Below are positions 23,453 through 37,049 of a stretch of DNA of 64,000 nt, one piece after another. The translations under genes and the position numbers were made by a program. Positions within the stretch are counted from its first letter, which is position 1; every line of letters starts with the position of its first letter. The notes beneath the pieces are model-generated. The model ran no database searches. It had not been told where the DNA came from and saw only the letters and a program-made list of their open reading frames with translations. Origin of the DNA: Tanypteryx hageni (Eukaryota; Arthropoda; Insecta; Odonata; Petaluridae); NCBI GenBank assembly GCA_028673005.1, contig CM054114.1, forward strand, positions 26,464,869-26,528,868. The letters are read 5' to 3'.

Positions 23453-26400
23453 TTGTATTCTATCACCGTGTCTTGCAACACCCTTTTATTAGTCTTGAGA
23501 GGTAAAATTTTATACCGCCATCTCTTATAATACGGATAATTGTGATTAAACTTTAACTGATATCGTGTGAACAAGATAACTATTACCTTAGCAGCGATAT
23601 GTGCACCATTGTGACAGTTTGAATCTTAAAGCACTTTAGAGTAAATTAAACAAATGGAGCTTCATTTGTTTACGCAATATGAAAAAGCGCGTTTCAGTTA
23701 TCGAGGTTTATTAAGAATTTTACACTTAAAATTCTTAATAACTTTAGTAATACAATTATATGACATTAAGTACTTTATTCAATAACTCAATTAAATATTT
23801 TAACTTTCCATCTCTAAACATTAGCTAAAAATCTTAATTTCAAATTTTTAATGCACCTCCAGCCGCCAACCGATTTCTCCAACAAATTTCCTTGGCTGCG
23901 TAATAAATGGAATCATAGAACACATACACACTCTGCAAATTTCAGTCTTTTATCACTTGCCGTTTACTTGCTATTTTAATTTAATCGACTGCACAGACGG
24001 ACAGACAGAGGGGAAAACATAAGCGCGTTAATATATAATGAATCGCGCTAAGAAATAGAAAAAATAAGTCCTATCTTAGGAATCATCAACAGCCATGGCA
24101 AGGTTATGAATTTACCTTTTAACTGCGAGACGAGCTCAATAATAATTCTCTATTGAACTTTCAGGATAGACTTGAAATCTGACCCGGGACCGTAATATAC
24201 CACGTGTCATTTTCATCGCAGTTCAAATGCTCAAACTAAATGACAAGCTTGTACAGTCGAACTGATGATGATTATAGAAATTTAAATGATAAAAGTCACT
24301 GGTATAAGACCAAATGCCTGCTGCGCAAACTTTGTTTGTTTTCAAAATGCATGAAATTCAGGGTAAATGTAAAAATGTCAGCATGCTAATGGTAAATACG
24401 CATCTCATTCGGTGAAAATATTTTCTCAGACATTCTAACAGTTCTATGATAATATTAACAAACATTTGCATTCATTTATTGCTCGTCGCTTGCACTTTTC
24501 CATTTCCTAAACGTTGACATACATACACTGATAATTCCGGCTGCGAATGAAATTTGATGGGAATTTACAGAAGCGTCTTGAGCGCATTATAAACATTATT
24601 TCGTAACATATTCAAATTGAATTATAATTTTGAAAAAACATTCTGATTGATGAATTCCTTCAGGATTTCAAAGGGAGGTCAAACGCAAAATATTCAGGTA
24701 CTTTTCCGAAAAATAAAATGGCAAAAACGAGTATAAGATCTCTCCTTTTATTTTATAGGGCAAAAGGCTTTTAAAAAAGAACAAATATATTCTCCTTTCA
24801 AATTGAAACGACCTATTAAGTCCCGATGTCCTTCTTCTAATATCCTTCGTAAGCCTTTGAATATCAACATCGTATTGCGGCAAAAAAAGCCTTTCGTCAG
24901 TATATATATATATATATTTAATGATCAATTTTTCCTAATTTCATCGAAAGGTTTTGACGATAGGTTAAAATTTTTGATGACAGCCGGAAACTTTTATAAT
25001 GAAAATCACAATCAATTCCGTTTCTATTTTTTAATTCGTGAATTTTTCTATTTATACGAGTATCCCAGCAACGCCCGAATGACGTTTCCATGCTACTTTA
25101 AATTTACGGTCAGACTTCCGCCGGATGGGGGGAGGGGAAATATCTTTTTTGCGAATTCTCTTCCCGTAACCGAGGAACACCAAAATTGCACGAGGCGCCG
25201 TTCGCGGACACTAGTGACACCGCAAACAATGATTGCCTCGCGGCGCCCCCTTTTAGCGACCACTCTCTCGATGATAAAACAAAGCCAGAAAGAGCTCGTT
25301 TTCCCCAAAATACGCCGCTTATTCCGCCCCTCTCTCGCATTATTCGTACGGGTAGAATTCGAATTTCAAAAACGCCAGACGGGGAGAAAAATCCGGCGAT
25401 CAGAGGTGGGAGGAAGAGGGAGTATTTCTAACCCCGAACGTAAAAATCCCACGGAACTCGAAGGTGAGCGTGGGGTGGGAGAGAAAGAGAACCGATGGAA
25501 TGGAGGGGATGTATGTGTGTGTGTGGAGGCGGACCCAATTCGACAGTGTCTCCATCTAGCCCTGAATCCCTTGACACGGCTTCCGTCAGGGTTTCCCTCC
25601 CGACGCAATCTCAACTTCCGTCGCCACCCGAATATCCCATTCCATCCACTATCCGCTCCAATCCCTTTCTTCCTCCCAACCCACCCAATCCTCCTCCTCT
25701 TTTGTCCCCAGTATTATTTTTCTCTCTCTCTTTCTCCCGAAAAGAAAGGAGAGGAAAAATTCCCAACCCTTTCTTCTCTCTCTCTCTCTCCTCCCACTTT
25801 TCTCCCTCCCCTCTCGTCCCTCGCGCCCCTTTGGGAAAACCTTGGAGACCGCTCTAGAAAACTGACATATTTTTTTCTTCGTTCAATGGCGAAAAAAAAC
25901 GCTCGATTTCCGTTCAATCTCCGCGCACAATTACGAGAGGATGTTGGTTTTTCGGGAGTTGTATTTTTTTTTGTTTTCCCTTCCCCACAAACGAGTCGGC
26001 AAATACATATTTGCGCATGTAAGCTAATTGCGATTTAAAAAAACATTCCGATTTTTATTTTTTGGAAATTCCGCTGACGAGCGAGAACAAAGGCGAAATT
26101 AACTGAAGAAATACCTAAAATTTGGTTCTTTTTTCATAAAAATGCGTCGGAATAAAAATAAAAACCGCGAATTTTTTTGGTTTAAAAGCCTTACGGTTCG
26201 TGACATTACCAAGAATAAAAATTCGGCGTCGAATTGATTGAATATCGTTGATTAATGGGAGAGATAATATCGAATTTGTGGACCAAGTTTTTTTAAATTC
26301 TCATCCCATTCTTTTATCCTGTAAGAACTCGGTTAAATTCCTCTGTCTGTTGTAATGACATCATCTTAAAATGAACTGTACAAGAACTCTCCATAACAAA

Positions 26401-26991
26401 GCCAATATTATTCGACAGCTGACAAAAGGTAAGATATATTGTGCTCCAGACACATTTCTAAAGATTTAACGTGGACAATTCTAATGTCTACTGTTTTATT
26501 AGTTTATTAAATCACATTGTACTAAATTTGTTTAAATCTTCTTGCGTAAGTTTAACATACAATAGCCTTTTTGCAACATAATACAAAATATTTATTTTAA
26601 AAAAAATAGGACTTTACACAAAAACAAGGCTACAGTGATACACAATAAAGATTCGCGCCTTCTCACTCCCGACTGCTGGATTTTATGCCAAATTTCAGTG
26701 CGCTACTTGCACAAATTAACTCTCAAGTATCACGATAAATAGAAGAGGAGACTACGGCGAGTAAAGCTATGAATCGAATATTCGACTCCAATTCATGTCA
26801 AGTATCATGTTAAAATTGAATGTTTGAATTTAATGATTTATTTGACTAATAAATAATTCCAATCATTATTTTGTATCACTGTAAACTTTCATTTAAATTA
26901 AGTCCTACTTATAATATTTGTATTTTGCATTATGTAGCAAAAACGCTGATCCGTTCGCCTGAAAATTCTGTTGGACATCACTGCTGTAGAC
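23453..26991. other. Unassigned DNA with a pyrimidine-rich, stop-poor segment
   Basis: A 411-codon open frame spans 24803-26038 but begins in AT-rich low-quality sequence and runs through a CT-rich stretch (25660-25850) where all frames lack stops. No domain was recognised. The segment 25090-25870 is GC-richer than its surroundings. A (TA)n run sits at 24899-24920. I do not call a gene. Confidence 0.35.
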
Positions 26992-27251
26992 CAGTGATTC
27001 TCAACCGAAAGTTAATCGCGGACCGGTGTTTTAACCAAAAGTCGGTAGCGGATTAGTGTAATATCTAAATATTCCATAAAGGACGGGTAAAATCAATTTA
27101 ACCACCAAATATTTGACAATTTTGCACTTCGACAACTGAAAATACAAGCCTCTCATTAATCAGTGCTGCCCACTATAGAACCTTTATAAGAAAAATGGAA
27201 TGTCGCGGTCCGGCCAATACTTAACCGCGGACCTGCGGTTAAGAAACACTG
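26992..27251. mobile_element. Short hAT-like MITE
   Basis: The left end CAGTGATTCTCAACCG and the right end (reverse complement CAGTGTTTCTTAACCG) are inverted with two mismatches. The flanks CTGTAGAC (26984-26991) and CTGTAGAT (27252-27259) match at seven of eight bases. Inside both ends is GCGGACC or GCGGTCC. Confidence 0.85.
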
Positions 27252-29467
27252 CTGTAGATCATCATATAGATTAAATGTTGGCCTAATTTTCAGGGGCAAC
27301 AAAATACAAGCTAGGACAATTTTTGCTGACAGTTGATGCGTTCTCGTCAAAAAATAACGAAGGACAAGAATGGCAATCTCACCACGACAAAGGATTCAGT
27401 ACATGGACGTGCAACCAAATGGCTTTTATACCGTTCGCGAATCTTCGATGAAGATGCGATCTTTGATATTTAATCCCGATAATTGCTTATCTTTCAATTG
27501 AAATTGTTGGCGTTATAACATGGCGGGTGAAGTTTTAACGCAAAAAAAACTGTTTAGACTAGATTGTCATCATTAAAATCACATACTATCTCTTCAGTAA
27601 GCTCCGATATAAACTCTCGCTCGGCCCGCCGAGCCTCTCGCGACATCTATAAACCGAAGCACTCGCAATTACGAATGCGGCCCATCACGTAAAAAGGTTG
27701 CACGCCCCTAATTATTAGTAATCCTCGCCGTTGATTAATACTTCCAACGAATTTAAGTTGGTTGGCTGCGTGGCGCCCTCCTAATTATGTAAGCATTCAA
27801 CCCCTCGCGCGTTGCACCCACTTTGGTGGATAGGAAATATTTTTGCAGTAATTGGACGAGCTGTCTGTTTGTTTGTTTATTCCACGATAACTGCGCTCTC
27901 AGTTATCACAAAAATGTGCAAATAACTTAAGAGTCGACTGCTTATAGTATTTCTAGAATACCACCCTTTTAGTTACTGCGCAATTTGCGATAGCGCAATG
28001 CGCTCATTTCCAAATCTTATCCAACCATAACAAAATTCGGCAAACATGAGGAAAACATCAAACGATGAAGAAAACGTCAAATAAACATTTCTCTAAAATG
28101 TACCGGGAGTCTCCCAGTGGCGCGCAATGTGATTCCCCCCACCAGCCCTAAGTGGGCTGAGCGAGGCCGAAGATCCCGCGGATCCCCTAGTATAGGTAGG
28201 TACTGAATAATTTAGACCTGACGACATATAAGTCAATTCAAACAAAGTAAATCTCCCGTCTGCCTCAAACTCATAACCTGAAAGATTTCTTACATCTCCA
28301 CCTTGGCTACGAGAAGTACAGCATCGAGCAAATGTTTGCTGTCACGGCGCATTAATTTCACAATACAACTCGAGCTGCTGAATGTGTTGCCTCTTCCGAG
28401 CATAACACCACGACCGAGGACTTGTCACTGTTTTGCCGGGTGGCTTTCAGTGTATGGTCTGTGGTTGTATTTTGCCGGTGTTTCCGTTACGGCGGATAGA
28501 CAATGCAACTCATTTTAAGAAGTTTCCAATTTTAATGCAACTTCATAAATGTAGCTATTGCCTCCTTTCTTTACTACTATTTTAATACTCGAACCCCTCC
28601 CCTCCCTATTAAGGCACAACGTGGAGTAGCAAAGGGCGTCACCCACCTCATTCACTGATAAGTCATCGTGTTCCAAGTTGCATGAAGTCTGATAGTGGTT
28701 AGTGTACAAACCTATATGCAGATAGGCTGCTCCTGGCATCTAGCGGAAAAGCTCAGAACTGAATACAGCCATACCTCGCTTTACGCGACAGATAGGTTCC
28801 TGACTATTTCCCACTAATCGAAATTAATGCAAAACGGGGCTATGTCAATGAGGATAGGATAAGATGGACGCGAAATCGTAAGTGAAATATTAATTTTAAA
28901 AAATACGCCATTAACCTGAAAAACAGTTAATTGCCGGCGTCCATCCATCGTCGCCAAATGCAAATCTTTACATTTTTTCAATAACTTATCTACAACGGTA
29001 ATTTTCAAATGGTATAGAAAACTAAATATTACATTATATTCAGATAAAAATGTTATTATTTCCTGGATGAATGAAATCCTACATAAGTCTGCAAGGAAGT
29101 TTTATTCGAAATGCCACCTTTAAAAATAATGTCAAAATGACCGTCGATCGAGGGATAAAAATGACTAAAAAAAGAAATTTCTAATACATTTATGGTTAAG
29201 CCCCCTCAATAATCGGCCACGTTCGTTTTTAGGCGTTCTTTACCAGCAAAGCGATAGTATCGAACGCCTTATGGGCACGTCTCCTCCATCCGTCTCTCGT
29301 AACTTTCATCTCCTAAACCGCTGGACGGATTTAAGTTTAGTACGAGCGATCGTTAATAAAATATATCGTCCAACTGCGATTTCTAACTGCATCCGTCATA
29401 GAACTTCCACCTTACATAACTACTTTAATAAACTTATACTTGTATCTCGTTAAATGGCATCCGTCAA
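27252..29467. other. Unassigned DNA with repeat fragments
   Basis: No gene is seen. At 28767 the sequence CAGCCATACCTCGC followed by TTTACGCGAC resembles a pogo/Tigger terminus, without a partner. A GC-rich block at 28110-28190 looks repeat-derived. Confidence 0.35.
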
Positions 29468-29636
29468 ACAATTAAATACCATGTATTTCTCTCCTTAGCT
29501 CTTAGATGATCTGTAAGGTATATATTAAGAAATTTATTCGGATAGAGGACAAACAACATTTACCGCAATAAAGTCCGCGAGGACACATAATTACGGGTTA
29601 TAGTTTCGGAGATAAAAATTCGAGAAAATCCCGAGC
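29468..29636 (+). repeat. Dispersed repeat (paralogue at 34951)
   Basis: AATTAAATACCATGTATTTC, TATAGTTTCGGAGA and AAAAATTCGAGAA recur in the same order and orientation at 34951-35108, with about 80% similarity by eye. There is no coding content. Confidence 0.75.
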
Positions 29637-29796
29637 AAAACGTCGCATATTTTGTTTACATCGATCCCTAAAGGAGGTATTACACGCTACGTCTTTTGCT
29701 CCTTCATGCCTGCGCGTTCTTACCTGCGCTAAAAGACGGAGTTGAGTAGATATTACACGCTACCTCTTATCCCACACACAGTCTAGTTCTGCAAGA

Positions 29797-30154
29797 ATGG
29801 ACCAACAATTGTTGCTGTGCCTGTATGCAGTGTGCATTTGTAAAAAGAAACAGAAATCGCGTATCCGAACGAAGTGGTCAAAGGAATGGTTGCTGAAGAG
29901 ACGCACTTATTTCCATGTTAATTAAAGTAAGGAACTGGAAACCCGATGATTGGCGGAATTACTTACGTATGGATGAGGAAGCATATTTACATCTATTATC
30001 CTTAGTAACTCCTCGAATCAAAAGAATGGATACCTGTATGAGAAAGGCTGTTTCTCCACATGAAAAACTTACAGCTACCTTAAGATTCCTTGCAACTGGA
30101 AGAAGCTTTGCTGATTTAAAGTTTCACCAGCACTTATCCAAATCATCCCAATAG
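29797..30154 (+). pseudogene. PIF/Harbinger transposase, N-terminal fragment
   Basis: From ATG at 29797 one frame reads MDQQLLLCLYAV and then RTKWSKEWLLKRRTYFHVN. A one-base shift near 29915 leads into NWKPDDWRNYLRMDEEAY, then LVTPRIKRMDTCMRKAVS, then TATLRFLATGRSFADLKF before a stop. The order LSLVTP-I...T.MR.A-sP.E.L.ATLRFLATG is diagnostic of HARBI1/PIF-Harbinger nucleases in animals. The catalytic DDE part is missing, so it is a dead fragment. No terminal repeat can be tied to it with confidence. Confidence 0.8.
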
Positions 30155-30335
30155 AGTTCAATAACCTCACTTAAAATCTCTTTACTGTAGTGCCGTAAGT
30201 CTGCCATCAAAAATATTAAAATACAATTCACAAAAAACAGTTAATTAAGTAAATAACCTCACAGTGAAATAACGAACCCTCGCCGAATGTCACGCCCATG
30301 CGCATTGGCAAAAGACGGAGTTGAAAGACCGAGGT

Positions 30336-32515
30336 CAGGGGGAGGGAACTGCCATGTTAAAATCGTGGTCTTAGCTGGCTAGTACAAAACGTTGGTGCAG
30401 GCAATGGCTAGCTGGCGCTGCTGTTGCGTTGACGTATGACGTCATTTTTACAGCCAATCGAAGCGGAGAACAGGCAGCTAGCAGACGAATTTCAGCAGCC
30501 AATGGCAGCTTCGTACAGACGGCGAGCGCAATTTTCAAAAATCATACACCAATTTAGTTTTATTCATTATTTTTCAATAAATGACGCTAATTTTTTTATT
30601 TAGCAAATCAAACCTTTTTACGAATAACGTAACCAGAGGAGTAATGGGTGAGAATAGAAAGAATAATAATTTAAATTTAAATAGTTTTATTGCAGAACAA
30701 ATATTGTACATATTTACATATAACAGATATTAAATGAAATTGAACCACATAGATCAATTATTGTTCAATAAATATAGGAAACATGCACACATTGAAAAAA
30801 TAATACAGTAGAATGTTTGTAACAGACGAAAGAATAATTAACATATGAAAGCTGCAGAAGCCAGCCACCAGACAAACATCATAACAATAATAAAGAAACA
30901 AGTCATGACAAAGTATGAACAGAAGTGACTTTTGCCAGTCTCAATGAATCAATAAGCATAGGAATCAAAGCAAATGTTGATTGAAATAGCGATGAAACAT
31001 TCAAGTTAGTCACCAACCATTAAGTATATGAAGTATTTTACCACTAACGCACACCTGATAAAGTACATATGGACCAACATGAAATCAGCCAGTCAGCCTC
31101 AATTAAGGGAATGGCAAGAGGGCAATTATTGTATAAGGTTCATGCAATGTCCATCAAGCATCTTCAATAACAGTGGCTTTATGTTTGCCAAGCTGAAGCC
31201 CTTGCAACCCATTCTCGGCACCTGGAATGATAACATTACAGAATTATTAACACTTCAACATATGCATCAAATACAACTTTGCTCCTAAAGAGCCTAAAGT
31301 GAAGATATGCATCACATGAAAACAAGACATAGTGAAGTATCTCGTTAAATGGTTACTACTATTAAAGTTGAAAATGCTGAGATACATATCTAACTACAGT
31401 AATAACTCGATATGCGAATAATCTGTACACTAAATAAGTGACCTTTTTACAACAGGTAGTCCACGATATACTCGCCGTATCTCGAAACGAGAGGTTTCAA
31501 GTTAAAAATTGCAATCCCATAACAATAATAATTGTTATTCATCCCAGGACATATACATATATGTATAGGATGTCAAATTGGCTGTACTTATTATGCAATA
31601 GATATAAGGCCACAGCCTTTCTTAGGAATAAACAAACACATCCGAGAGAAGGTTCTCAGTCACTTATTAAAGGATCAAAAATAACAACTAAGCTGAGTTG
31701 GGCGGTAGAACAAGGTTCGTGTGTTCCAAATTGCAATCTGGATATAATTTCACATACGTAAACACAACCATAGTAAGATTAATCTCAAAAAGAAACGTAA
31801 CTCATTCTTTATTTTTCTCGGTACGTAATATTATTACACAATATGTAGTACTGTAGGTAATAAAATACAGAAGTACATTAATTAATCGATATATTGTTTC
31901 AATACTCGAAAGCAACTCACGGAGCGCTTCTACTTCGTATATCGAGGTATTACTGCATACAATTCTGTCGACTTACAAAAATATTTTTACAAATATAGCT
32001 AATAGTACTTACGTAGATTCCGTGCGAGGAAACGAATGTAATTTCAACTTTAGATCTCCGGTCGTTCCCCTCGTATGATTGCAGTTTAGTGCGTAGCACT
32101 TACGTGGTTGATTCATTTTTGCAAGCTAGTGGAAACGTTGCAACGTACAGAAAATAACTTAATTAACACACACAGAGAGTCACATGTATCACCAGCATAT
32201 ATGAAGTTGTTAACCATTCATTCATATACTCCTCTATAGTCAAAACATCCTTACCTGTACTAAAAAATAACACTTTCCCAAGATTTTCCGTAATGGCGGA
32301 TAAACTTTCAGTTACGCGGTTACCTAGTTCAACAGTCACAACTTCTCAACATGATCACATGATCACTTCAAATTCGGCTTGGCACTCACTCATTGGCTGT
32401 CTTACCATTCAAATTAGAGCGACGACAGCGCTCAACCTTTCGCTTTCACGGTGCCTGCACCAACTTGATGTATCTGACGAGAACCAAATCGCCCCATAAG
32501 AGTTCCCTCCCCCTG
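30336..32515. mobile_element. TIR element of uncertain family
   Basis: The left end CAGGGGGAGGGAACT is the exact reverse complement of the right end AGTTCCCTCCCCCTG. Similarity continues inward for roughly 100 bp, including GTTGGTGCAGGCA (left near 30389, right in reverse complement). CGAGGT occurs directly outside both ends and may be part of the target duplication. No transposase is recognisable. A pogo-like MITE lies inside. The end motif resembles hAT ends (CAGGG). Confidence 0.6.
31397..31955. mobile_element. pogo/Tigger-like MITE
   Basis: The left end CAGTAATAACTCGATATGCG and the right end (reverse complement CAGTAATACCTCGATATACG) are inverted with two mismatches in 20. CAGT-N-CTCG ends are typical of pogo/Tigger elements. 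The left flank has TA; the right flank reads CA, so the TA duplication is degraded. The 31438-31761 open frame is not convincing. Confidence 0.7.
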
Positions 32516-34074
32516 GCGAGGTGCTACTACACGCTACGTCTTGCCTGCAAGACCACGGTAATTTTGGTGATTTTAACACAATCCATTTTGGTTTGTATAG
32601 CTGACACAAAGAAAATAATATTATTTTCTATGATGCAGCAAATTTGATTTATAGTGCAAACAAAAATGGGCAAGTCCACATATTCATATGTTTAAATTCA
32701 TCACTGTACACATATCATTCTACAAATATCATTGTTACTTTTTAGAAAATGTTGATTTCCATCATACATTAAGCAGTTAAAAGAATACTATTGAGAAAAA
32801 AGGTAAGTGTATTGTACTGCTTCTCCCATACATGATATTGGGAAAAATCAATTTAACATCTTAACCCAGGGGTGGCCAATCCAAGGCCCATGACAACATT
32901 TGGTTTGGCCTGCGGTAGTCAGTCGAGTACTTAACAGAAAAATATATTTTTGGTCCAATTGGAACCAAAACCTAACATTTGTTCTGACCCTCTTCTTTCT
33001 ATGCATTAATATAATGGGCAGGTTTTCCCACTTTTCAACTCTAAAACGTTTTCAAAGTGGAAGAAATATTTTGTTTTTATGGCATTTCTTGTATTATTAT
33101 AGTCATTACTCCTTCCACACCTAACACATACACAAAGGAGGAGGGAAATCCGAAGCCAACACAAGCCTATTCTTTATGAAGAGTGCCAAGGGGGCAAATG
33201 CTTAACGTCCCAGGAAGTAACAATTTGTTTGAACTTTGATAGGTTTTATTCTGCTATTTCAGAACAATATGATTTGTTTAGTTGGCTACCCATCTTAACC
33301 CCTCAAGCACGTTGGGAATTTTGCAAATGCATTTGCTGAAGTAAATTTCTTGAAAATCTCCATGCCTACCACGTCTCATAAAACATTTTTCATCTTCATC
33401 AAATGCAAATCAAATTTTCGAAAATTTTAAACACATTATAGGACAGAGTATGATAAATGTATTAAAATTTTTACTGTTTTTCTTTATTTACTCCTCTCAT
33501 TTTGATGAATTTATAGAAGTACATTGTGTGTAAATTTTGAAGCAAGCTTCTAAACATAGGTATACATCACAGTATTGGCACCAGTACACCATGTCTTTCC
33601 TCTTATCTTTAGCTGAACACACCACACATCTTTGGGATTTAGATATTTTTCCCGTTGAAGTACTTCTCAACTTAATGGTGTGGTGATGGATTTAGAGATG
33701 GTTGTCTGGCACACATTGACTATGAAGTGCTCCCATTTTTGTCCGAGTTGTTGTATAAAAGTCAGATAAAGTTCAGATGGTCCATTTTATGTTGGCAACT
33801 ATTATACATTATTATTGCATTATGAACTAAAACATTTAATAGACGTTTAAATAATTTGATGAACCACTTGTGATTTGTTTGTTCTAAGATGTAAGGCTGA
33901 AAATTTTGGTCTCTCAAATCCATATCTCCCATTGCTTTTTTAAAGATGTGATCTTTTTTTATTTTTGACTGGCAGTGGGAAGATGTACTATTATGCCAAC
34001 TGTGAAAAATTTTTATAAATCAGAATGAGCAATAAACTGCATATATTTTAAAAGTGCTGATTTAACATACAGTA
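32516..34074. other. Unassigned DNA with SINE and hAT fragments
   Basis: At 32867 CAGGGGTGGCCAATCC resembles a hAT end without a partner. At 33120-33225 GAAGAGTGCCAAGGGGGC and TTAACGTCCC match the body of the 12004 SINE family in reverse complement. No gene is seen. Confidence 0.45.
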
Positions 34075-34880
34075 GAGTCTCGACAGTTTGAGTCCCGTTC
34101 GTTCAAGGTTCCGTTTAGTCCGAGGTGACATGTTGCAGTCAAGGTCATTTTCTCTGGCCAACCAACAAACTGGTTTTTTGAAGAATTCGTCCCAAAAACA
34201 GAGAAATTTATAAGAGAGATATCTTCCTGGTAAGGCTCTATTGATACTAGACAATGCACCTTCCCATCCAAATAAAGAAGAATTGATTAGTGACGGTATT
34301 CGTGCTCTGTTCTTACCACCTAATGTGACCAGTTTGGTATAACCAAAAGAAAATATTGACAAAAGTTGTTGCAATTGTTACATGGAGCAACAGTGAATGA
34401 AGACAGTATCATTGGCTACTTGAAGAAGATTAATGTGAAGGATGTTGTATATTGGATATCTGAATCTTGGTCCCAATTATCATCTGAAACTCTAATCAAG
34501 TCAAGGAGAAAACTGCTGATGAACACTGAAGCTTAGGACGAGATGGCAGAAGATAATGTGTGAGAATTTGACCAGCCTGATCCAACAACTGCCAGGATGT
34601 GAACATTCCAATGAGAATATCTTAAGAGAATAGTTTGACCAAAATGAACAGTACAAAATCACAGACAATTCCATAATTGAGATGATGAACAAAGAAGCAC
34701 ACAGTAGAAACAGTGATTAAGGTGAACTATATGAGATAAAAGAAGACAGGCTGCTTCACACTGAAGTACTAGCTGCCCTTGAGATAGCACTATGCTATAT
34801 AGAACAGCAGGAAGAAGCAACATCAACTGATGTTCTGCTTCTGAAAAGATGGCGTGATTTTGCAGCATAGGAGCGATTTC
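34075..34880 (+). pseudogene. pogo/Tigger transposase remnant
   Basis: TACAGTAGAGTCTCGACAG at 34074 is a pogo/Tigger-type terminus. Downstream, after a frameshift near 34226, the plus strand encodes KALLILDNAPSHP followed by IRALFLPPNVTSLV, the second and third blocks of the DDE catalytic core of Tigger transposases. Further downstream VKDVVYWISESWSQL is seen, then many stops. The other end of the element was not found. It is an old dead copy. Confidence 0.75.
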
Positions 34881-34950
34881 TTAGATTTATGTGAAATATT
34901 TAATAAGAAACACATTTGAGTTTGGGCCATCTATTGTAAACTAGCAAGCA

Positions 34951-35108
34951 ACAATTAAATACCATTTATTTCTCTCCCTAGCTCTTATATGATGTGTAAG
35001 GTATAGATAAAAAAATTTATTTGGATAGAGAACAAAATACCACAAGAAAGTCCGTGAGACCACATAATTATGTTATAGTTTCGGAGACAAAAATTCGAGA
35101 ATTGCCCA
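34951..35108 (+). repeat. Dispersed repeat (paralogue at 29468)
   Basis: Second copy of 29468-29636, same orientation. It is followed near 35180 by AAAGTACCCAGCATTGCTC, which may be the end of the underlying element. Confidence 0.75.
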
Positions 35109-36597
35109 ATCTTTCGATACCATTTCATATGTATTTCCCATACAGTCTTTGAAATCTCTGTGTATTCCATTTATGGAGTACTTGCTGAAAGTACCCAGCA
35201 TTGCTCAGGTTTTTAAGTCGAGACAAAAAATATTGAGTAAGATTTGAGAATAAAACCAAGTTAATTTTTATTGTAATTCTTAATGGTATATTTCTTTTAT
35301 TCCTATCTTTTCCCCAAATAAATGAATTTTTCAGGCATCTTTTATCAACAAGTTTGGAGACTATTTTTTATCAAATAATCATAATAAACAATCGATGGAA
35401 TCAATTTAAAAATATAATTATTTCATTCGAATTGATTTCCAGTGGAAGAAACTGCACCATATTATGTGGTCCTGAATCTCAAAAACATTAAAACCTTGGG
35501 AAGGAATTGCAAGCTCTAGGGATGTAACCGATGGAAACACGTTTGAAGATATATTCAAATTCAGCTAAACCATACGTTATCCCATGCAAAGGCTGATTTT
35601 GTGGGTCTAATTTGTCACCTGAATATTTTAAAGTCAAATCTATGATACAAAATGACTTCCCGGACTTTGAAATTTAATTTGGCAATAAAAAGTGTGTTAG
35701 TATGATATGGAAAGTGTTATTATAATTTAATAAGTATAATTGGCTTAATGGATGCATACAAATATTCAATTGAGAATGCAGAGTGTACATATAGGTATTT
35801 AAGGGAGGAAGAAGTCATAGATTATATTTTGGTTGAAATTAAAGAATAGTTATAGAAGTATTCTTATTGTACCCTCTGTGATATCTTTCACTTTCTTTGT
35901 TCTTGAAGTTGTAAATTAATTTGGTCATTAGTTTCTTTTGTTCTTGCACTCGCCTGTTTGTCTATATTCTTTTTATCTTAAATTCCTATGGTCAGTAGTT
36001 TTTGTTGCTCTGTCGTTCATCTGCCTCACTCTTTGCTCTTCAAGTATTTTCTTCGATTGACATTTTCTGCTGCTCTGGTAAGAACCATTCATTTGGAATT
36101 GATCTTATTTGAATCTGAGAATAATCTTTCGCTTCTTTTAAGCATGGTTTCTTATTTGGAGAAAATAATAAAAATTAAAATGAGATTGTTAAAATTAAAG
36201 GGATAATTATTCAGATATAAATATTTTTTATATTCATTTTTATTGTTGAGTAACATGACCAAAAAATTAGAATGCTAAACTTTTACTTAGTAAGTACAGA
36301 ATCTTACCTTCCTTGCAATTATCCCAAAAGCACTAAATATGTTCCTTAATAGATGTTGAACTCGCTTACATGATAATGGCATACAACAACAAGTAATCCT
36401 ACAACAAACGATAACAGAAGTATTCTTTGTGGATAACCAAAACAATGTTGTCTGAAATAATTATCAAAGTAAATAATAAAACTCGATATATGTTACTATT
36501 GCAAAAAGTTATTGACAAATATGTCAATCAATCAATTCTGAATCTTTATCATATTACCATTTTAATATGTAATACGCGAATACATGTAACTGTTTAG
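35109..36597. other. Unassigned AT-rich DNA
   Basis: No gene or repeat structure is supported here. Confidence 0.35.
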
Positions 36598-37049
36598 GTA
36601 CTACGGGATGAGCTAGGAAGCTGAAATTTTCAAATTATTTAAAGAGTAGTGAATTTGCACAAATAAACATTTCAATTTTACCATATATGAATTGCGGCGC
36701 CCGTTAAAAATTATTTAATTTTAAACAATTAGAAAAATATTATTTTACTTCTACAAGTGCTACAACTTTAAAATTTGGCTAAAATGTGTAGCATTAGTAC
36801 CCCATACTTTTCAATTTTCAGAATTTTATACTTTCTCAATTATGGGGTACTAATGCTACACATTTGAGCCAAATTTTAAAGTTGTAGCACTTTTAGATGT
36901 TAAATAATATTTTTCTAATTGTTTAAAATTTAAACATTTTTAACGGTTGCCGCAATATATATATGGAGAGATTGAAATGCTTATTTGTACAAATGCACTG
37001 TTCTGTAAATAATTTGAAAATTGCAGCTTCCTAGCTCATCCCGTAGTAC
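36598..37049. repeat. 452-bp foldback (long inverted repeat)
   Basis: GTACTACGGGATGAGCTAGG at the left end is the exact reverse complement of the right end. The arms, about 215 bp each, stay similar to the centre near 36824, with shared blocks GCTACAACTTTAAAATTTGG and GTGTAGCATTAGTACCCCAT (in reverse complement on the right). The right arm also matches 48360-48580, and diverged pieces match 47330-47560 and 49375-49600. This is the core of a foldback-type repeat family. Confidence 0.9.

Noticed and set aside
24803..26038. 411-codon plus-strand open frame
   Set aside because: Begins in AT-rich DNA, encodes a TA-microsatellite product early, then runs through a CT-rich stretch where several frames are open. 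No domain, no homology I recognise.
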